This document shows, piece after piece, positions 60,489-64,000 of a stretch of DNA of 64,000 bases (positions are counted from its first letter, which is position 1; the number at the start of each line of letters is the position of its first letter). This stretch comes from Bauldia sp965232525 (GTDB taxonomy: Bacteria; Pseudomonadota; Alphaproteobacteria; Rhizobiales; Kaistiaceae), in NCBI RefSeq assembly GCF_965232525.1, contig NZ_OZ246980.1, positions 4,030,001-4,094,000 of the forward strand, in the 5' to 3' direction. Below the pieces are notes generated by a model. That model worked only from the letters and a program-made list of their open reading frames with translations, was not told the DNA's origin and did not search any database. Made by a program: the position numbers and the translations under genes.

Positions 60489-61811
60489 GTGACTGATTCA
60501 ACCCACAGGAGGCGGGAACCCGAGAACGACGCCCCTGCCGCGCCTGCGATTCGGTTTCATTCGGGAGCCACGACCCCCTCCTCGCCGAGTGCGTCGCTCT
60601 TTGAGTCGCAGCTTGATACCGTGCGCGGCAAGGCGTGGCACGATGCCCCGGCCACCGATCGGTTCGCCGAACCTACCGATTATCCACGCCTCCAGTTCGT
60701 CGTCGTCAACTGGAACTACGCCCGGTACATCGACCAGACGATCGCATCGATCCGCGATCAGGATTATCCCAACATCAGCTGTCTGGTGGTCGACAACGGA
60801 TCGGCCGACGACAGCGTCGACGTCATCAGGAAATCGATCGGTTCGGACCGGAGATTCGAACTGATCGAATTCGACAGGAACTGCGGACAACTCGGCGCAG
60901 TCGTGGCGATCTCCGAAAGGATTGACGGCGCGTATGTCTCATTCGTGGATTCCGATGACTTCATTTGCCGCAACTATGGCTCCAGCCATATCCAGGTTCA
61001 TGAGTCGCTGTCGGAGCCCGTGGGGATGACGAGCAGCAACGTGATGGAAGTGGGGTCATCCGGCGATCTGCTATCCGGGCACGCGCTGAGGTTTCGTGAT
61101 GGCGAGCGACGGAGAAAGAGCGAAAGGGGCGTTCTCTCAGGCCCCCGTCTGCCGATCGTCGATCTTCAGTTCTTCGATCAGCTGGGGAGCCGCGTTTCCG
61201 TTGTGCGACGCGACAAACGGGGCTGGCTATGGGCCCCGGGAACGTCGAACGTGTACCGTGGTTCGCTGCTGCGGCAGACACTCGCGGTCGTTCCAGACAA
61301 GATACCGGTGGAGCCTTTCACCGACACGCATGTCAATGTTCTCACCCACATGATCGCCGGATCGGCGCTGATCGACCTACCTTTGTCCGCGTACCGGATC
61401 CACGATCGGAACCTGTCCAGCGACTCCATTCGGCTGAACGGCGCGAAGAACCTCCCCGAGGCCGCGGCACTCCGCGGCAGGCGACAACGGGGAAGCGCAT
61501 GTGCCTGGCTCATCCGCGGTCGCGCGGCAGCGAAAAGCTGGATACCGACGGAAGAGTTTTGGACGACCCTGGACCGGATCGACTTCAACTCCGGCGAAAT
61601 GCCTCACAATGCGGAGATCCACAGCGCATTCGCCGAGTGTTTCGACGCATTGTCCCGTGAGTTCGGCGAACGCGCTTTGATCGAGGAATTGCGTTCGCGG
61701 CTCCCCTTTCGGGAGACCAAAAAGATCATCCGAGCGGCCGGGTCCTGGGCCAAGAAGCCTTTCCGGTTGGCGATGCTGCGGACCATCGAGGGGGAGCGCT
61801 CCAGTCGATGA
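60489..61811 (+). CDS. Glycosyltransferase family 2
   Basis: This encodes 440 residues from a GTG at 60489 with a polar N-terminal 65 residues. The GT-A domain starts FVVVNWNYARYIDQTIASI, VVDNGSADDS is the nucleotide strand, and SFVDSDDFI gives the DxD metal site near residue 156. The C-terminal 150 residues are helical. It overlaps the next gene by four bases (ATGA). Confidence 0.85.
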   Translation: MTDSTHRRREPENDAPAAPAIRFHSGATTPSSPSASLFESQLDTVRGKAWHDAPATDRFAEPTDYPRLQFVVVNWNYARYIDQTIASIRDQDYPNISCLVVDNGSADDSVDVIRKSIGSDRRFELIEFDRNCGQLGAVVAISERIDGAYVSFVDSDDFICRNYGSSHIQVHESLSEPVGMTSSNVMEVGSSGDLLSGHALRFRDGERRRKSERGVLSGPRLPIVDLQFFDQLGSRVSVVRRDKRGWLWAPGTSNVYRGSLLRQTLAVVPDKIPVEPFTDTHVNVLTHMIAGSALIDLPLSAYRIHDRNLSSDSIRLNGAKNLPEAAALRGRRQRGSACAWLIRGRAAAKSWIPTEEFWTTLDRIDFNSGEMPHNAEIHSAFAECFDALSREFGERALIEELRSRLPFRETKKIIRAAGSWAKKPFRLAMLRTIEGERSSR

Positions 61812-63010
61812 GTCAAGACCGGACTATTGACACCTCTCTCAGTCTTTTTGACCGGCGGATGGCAGACCTTGCGCCGTCCCCGGTTCGGCTTCCGCTCGTT
61901 ACGTACATTCTCTGCAATCGCAACGAAGACGGCCGCATCGGGCTGACGATCGAGTCGCTGAAGGCGCAAGACTATCCCCGGTACGAGGTCGTTGTCGTCG
62001 ACGATGCGTCAGATGACGATAGCCGAGAGGCCATCGGGAAACACATCGACGGCGAGCCAGCGTTCAACACGCTCTATCTTGACGAAAGGCGGGGTCCCTT
62101 TGCCGCGGCGCTCGAGGGCCTGAAGATTGCGAACGGCGCGTTCGTGTCTTTTGTCACCCCGGACGAGTACCTGACACCGAACCACGCATCGATCCTCGTT
62201 CAGTTACACTTGGCAGTCACCCAAACCACGACGGTTGCGAGCGGCGGTCTGGCGAAGGTGGCAAGCGACGGGTCCCTCCTCACCGGTTCCGTAAACGCTT
62301 TGGCTGACGACGACGACCCGTTGGCTCACCACGAGGACCTGAGGCCATCCTTCCTGGCCCCCCGGCTCTCCACGGTCGATGAAGTTCTGTACGCTCAGTT
62401 TCGCGATATCACGCGCGCCTATCACCATTCGGGCGAACGGCGGCGCTGGGACACCGGTGCCGCCAATATGTACCGACGGTTCGTTCTCGAATGCGTTCGA
62501 CCGGTCGGCGACATCGGTAGTGCTTACGACTTCCGGCCCGATCAGTACTTCAGTCTTCTGAGCCACCTGTTCGGCGGCTCGGCGCGGTGTTCGATTCCTG
62601 TAGGAACGGTGCGGACGCGTGCCGAGGACTACCGGCTCGAGTCCTTCGACCGGAAACGACCGCAGGCCACCCATTTGCCGCCATGGGAATGCCGGCTCCT
62701 GATGGCTCGTGCCGTGCTCGATCGCGCCTCCGACCTGCAATGGCGCGTTGATGGGCGCATCACAAAGGTTCTCGATCGGATCCTCGGAGAGCCACCGAAC
62801 AAGAAAGGCTATGCCGGGCGCGACGCCCGCGACCTGCTGGCCAGTCATGCGACGACGCTGATCGATGTCCTCGGCCGCCCGGCCGCGAGACGATATCTCC
62901 GCAATCGTCTCGGCAGACCCATGCTTCGCTCGACCCCAGAGTTCAGCAAGGGTAAAGCCGTCCAGCAAGATCGATCGGGACCGCCAGGCAAGTCGGCAAT
63001 CGGGTCATGA
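61808..63010 (+). CDS. Glycosyltransferase family 2, variant metal site
   Basis: This encodes 400 residues. The GT2 core is clear (VTYILCNRNEDGRIGLTIES, VVVVDDASDDDS), but where the DxD is expected the sequence is SFVTPDEYL, so the first aspartate is replaced by Thr-Pro. The C-terminal half matches the previous GT2 in layout (DTGAANMYRRF against APGTSNVYRGS), suggesting an old tandem duplication. It may be inactive or bind the metal differently. Confidence 0.82.
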   Translation: MSQDRTIDTSLSLFDRRMADLAPSPVRLPLVTYILCNRNEDGRIGLTIESLKAQDYPRYEVVVVDDASDDDSREAIGKHIDGEPAFNTLYLDERRGPFAAALEGLKIANGAFVSFVTPDEYLTPNHASILVQLHLAVTQTTTVASGGLAKVASDGSLLTGSVNALADDDDPLAHHEDLRPSFLAPRLSTVDEVLYAQFRDITRAYHHSGERRRWDTGAANMYRRFVLECVRPVGDIGSAYDFRPDQYFSLLSHLFGGSARCSIPVGTVRTRAEDYRLESFDRKRPQATHLPPWECRLLMARAVLDRASDLQWRVDGRITKVLDRILGEPPNKKGYAGRDARDLLASHATTLIDVLGRPAARRYLRNRLGRPMLRSTPEFSKGKAVQQDRSGPPGKSAIGS

Positions 63011-63023
63011 AGACCGGCCACCG

Positions 63024-64000
63024 ATGACAGCGCGAACGAGCCGCATGTCAGCCCTCCTGATCGAGCCGCACTTCCGCTCGTTTTCGGGGCACTACAGTCG
63101 TTATGTGCGGGTCGTCGCTGCTGAAGCGGCGAAGCGCGACCAGACCGTCTCGGTCGCCGCGTCGAAGCGGATCGAAAAGGACGTGCGTGCGACCCTGGAG
63201 CACGAAGGGATTGCGGTGCATCCTGTGTTCCCAACGATCCCGTACCGTCTTAGTCCAAACCGCGCGGCGCAGTGTCAGACGACCTATCTGGTCGCGGAGG
63301 CTGCCCTACGGCACATTGGCGACCATCCCAGCGACAGCATCGCATGGCTGTCCGGCATCCCCAGCCTCGTCGAAGCCGCGGGTGTCGTTTCGGACACCGT
63401 TCGCCGGCCAATCCCCTTTCAGTTCATCGACTTCGCTGACGATTGGCCGGCCGGCGCAGGCAGCGCCCCGCTGATCGTCAGGCGATCGCTGAAACACGCG
63501 GCGGAAGCCGGCCTCAAGCTCTACGCCCAGACCGAATATCTCGCCGAAATCGCCAGCGCGGAATGCGGCGTTCGGTTCGCTCCCTTTCCGCCCATTCTCG
63601 ACAGCAAGCCGACCGACCACCGTCACCACAAGACGGACCGCCCGCGAATCGGCCTGATGAATATGTTCATTCACCGCAAGCACATCGACTCGGTCGTCGC
63701 GGCAGTCAGGAGACACAGCAGCACTGCTGATTTTGTTTTCCATACCGGCCGGCTGGGTCGACGATCATTTGATAAATACATAACGACACTTGAGAAATGC
63801 GGCGCGGAGGTGCTGCCCGGCATCCTTCCGCCAGCGGAGTACAACAGAGCGTGGGCGAGCCTCGACGCGGTGATCCTTCCCTATGAGCAACCGAAATACG
63901 ACCGCCAGTGCTCCGGGATGATGTTTGAAAGTCTTCACGATGGCATCGTCCCCATCGTTCCGGACAAGACGTCGATGGCCGCCCTCGCCCGACAATCCGG
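63024..64000 (+). CDS. GT-B-type glycosyltransferase, 3' end outside window
   Basis: The frame is open from the ATG at 63024 (or 63045) to the window edge, giving 325 codons. The N-terminal Rossmann half starts SALLIEPHFRSFSGHYSRYV, and the second half has IGLMNMFIHRKHID and VILPYEQPKYDRQCSGMMFE followed by SLHDGIVPIVP, which fits the acidic-x7-acidic nucleotide-sugar site of GT4-like enzymes. It starts 13 bases after the GT2 gene and shares its operon. The donor is unknown. Confidence 0.78.
   Translation, partial: MTARTSRMSALLIEPHFRSFSGHYSRYVRVVAAEAAKRDQTVSVAASKRIEKDVRATLEHEGIAVHPVFPTIPYRLSPNRAAQCQTTYLVAEAALRHIGDHPSDSIAWLSGIPSLVEAAGVVSDTVRRPIPFQFIDFADDWPAGAGSAPLIVRRSLKHAAEAGLKLYAQTEYLAEIASAECGVRFAPFPPILDSKPTDHRHHKTDRPRIGLMNMFIHRKHIDSVVAAVRRHSSTADFVFHTGRLGRRSFDKYITTLEKCGAEVLPGILPPAEYNRAWASLDAVILPYEQPKYDRQCSGMMFESLHDGIVPIVPDKTSMAALARQS

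Noticed and set aside
1..64000. CRISPR array, rRNA or insertion sequence
   Set aside because: Read through on both strands; no regularly spaced repeats, rRNA signatures or transposase motifs were seen.

Overview
The window is a GC-rich chromosomal segment of an alphaproteobacterium. The pointers are an Irr-like Fur-family regulator next to a DUF454 gene, Tat-exported binding proteins, TRAP and CUT2 transporters, a single-domain frc-type sugar ATPase, a Stf0 sulfotransferase and RTX-type secreted proteins. The order is probably Hyphomicrobiales or Rhodospirillales, but the sequence alone does not settle it. There is no rRNA, CRISPR array, insertion sequence or integrase. Two tRNAs are present: Gln(TTG) on the minus strand and Pro(CGG) on the plus strand.

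Layout. 1-4068: ion homeostasis and stress (3' end of a P-type ATPase, a KefB-like antiporter with a TrkA-N domain, a tandem UspA protein). 4146-10229: a LacI-controlled sugar or polyol module with a CUT2 ABC transporter, a Gfo/Idh/MocA dehydrogenase and a sugar isomerase/epimerase. 10347-12431: an S9 peptidase of lower GC. 12841-21582: an iron, heme and Fe-S region with an Irr-like regulator, DUF454 protein, a two-gene SufC plus SufB/D-like operon, an EfeO/imelysin-like protein with an HxxE motif, an IsdG/HmoA-like heme monooxygenase, a YejA-like binding protein without permeases, two unknown proteins and a siderophore-interacting flavoreductase. Two GAA-N3-TTC boxes lie in the divergent sufC/efeO promoter.

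22728-35532 is a complete-looking catabolic locus. It has a Tat-exported NMT1-type binding protein with its ATPase and two permeases, three amidohydrolase-superfamily enzymes, two SDRs, a Gfo/Idh enzyme, a pyroglutamyl-peptidase homologue with intact E80/C144/H168, a 2-oxoglutarate/Fe(II) oxygenase and a GntR/FCD regulator. Nearly identical palindromes (ATTRTCGATAAT) sit in both divergent promoters of the locus. A route for a cyclic amide or pyrimidine-like compound fits the enzyme set, but the substrate is unknown.

36012-46260 is an accessory segment rich in small predicted exported proteins: two tandem beta-helix/RTX paralogues, two allene-oxide-cyclase-barrel-like paralogues, three cysteine-rich proteins and several unknowns. 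It also holds an M81 (MlrC-like) protein, an SRAP protein and a 61-bp direct repeat that carries the same gene-end remnant twice. GC is locally low.

46279-57183: a heparinase II/III-like lyase, two CPBP membrane proteases, a nitroreductase, a TetR regulator with two 20-bp operators, an esterase, a trypsin-like protease and a DctPQM TRAP transporter. 57449-64000: a cell-surface polysaccharide locus with a GT8-like enzyme, UDP-glucuronate decarboxylase, a Stf0 sulfotransferase, two GT2 enzymes and a GT-B enzyme cut by the window edge.
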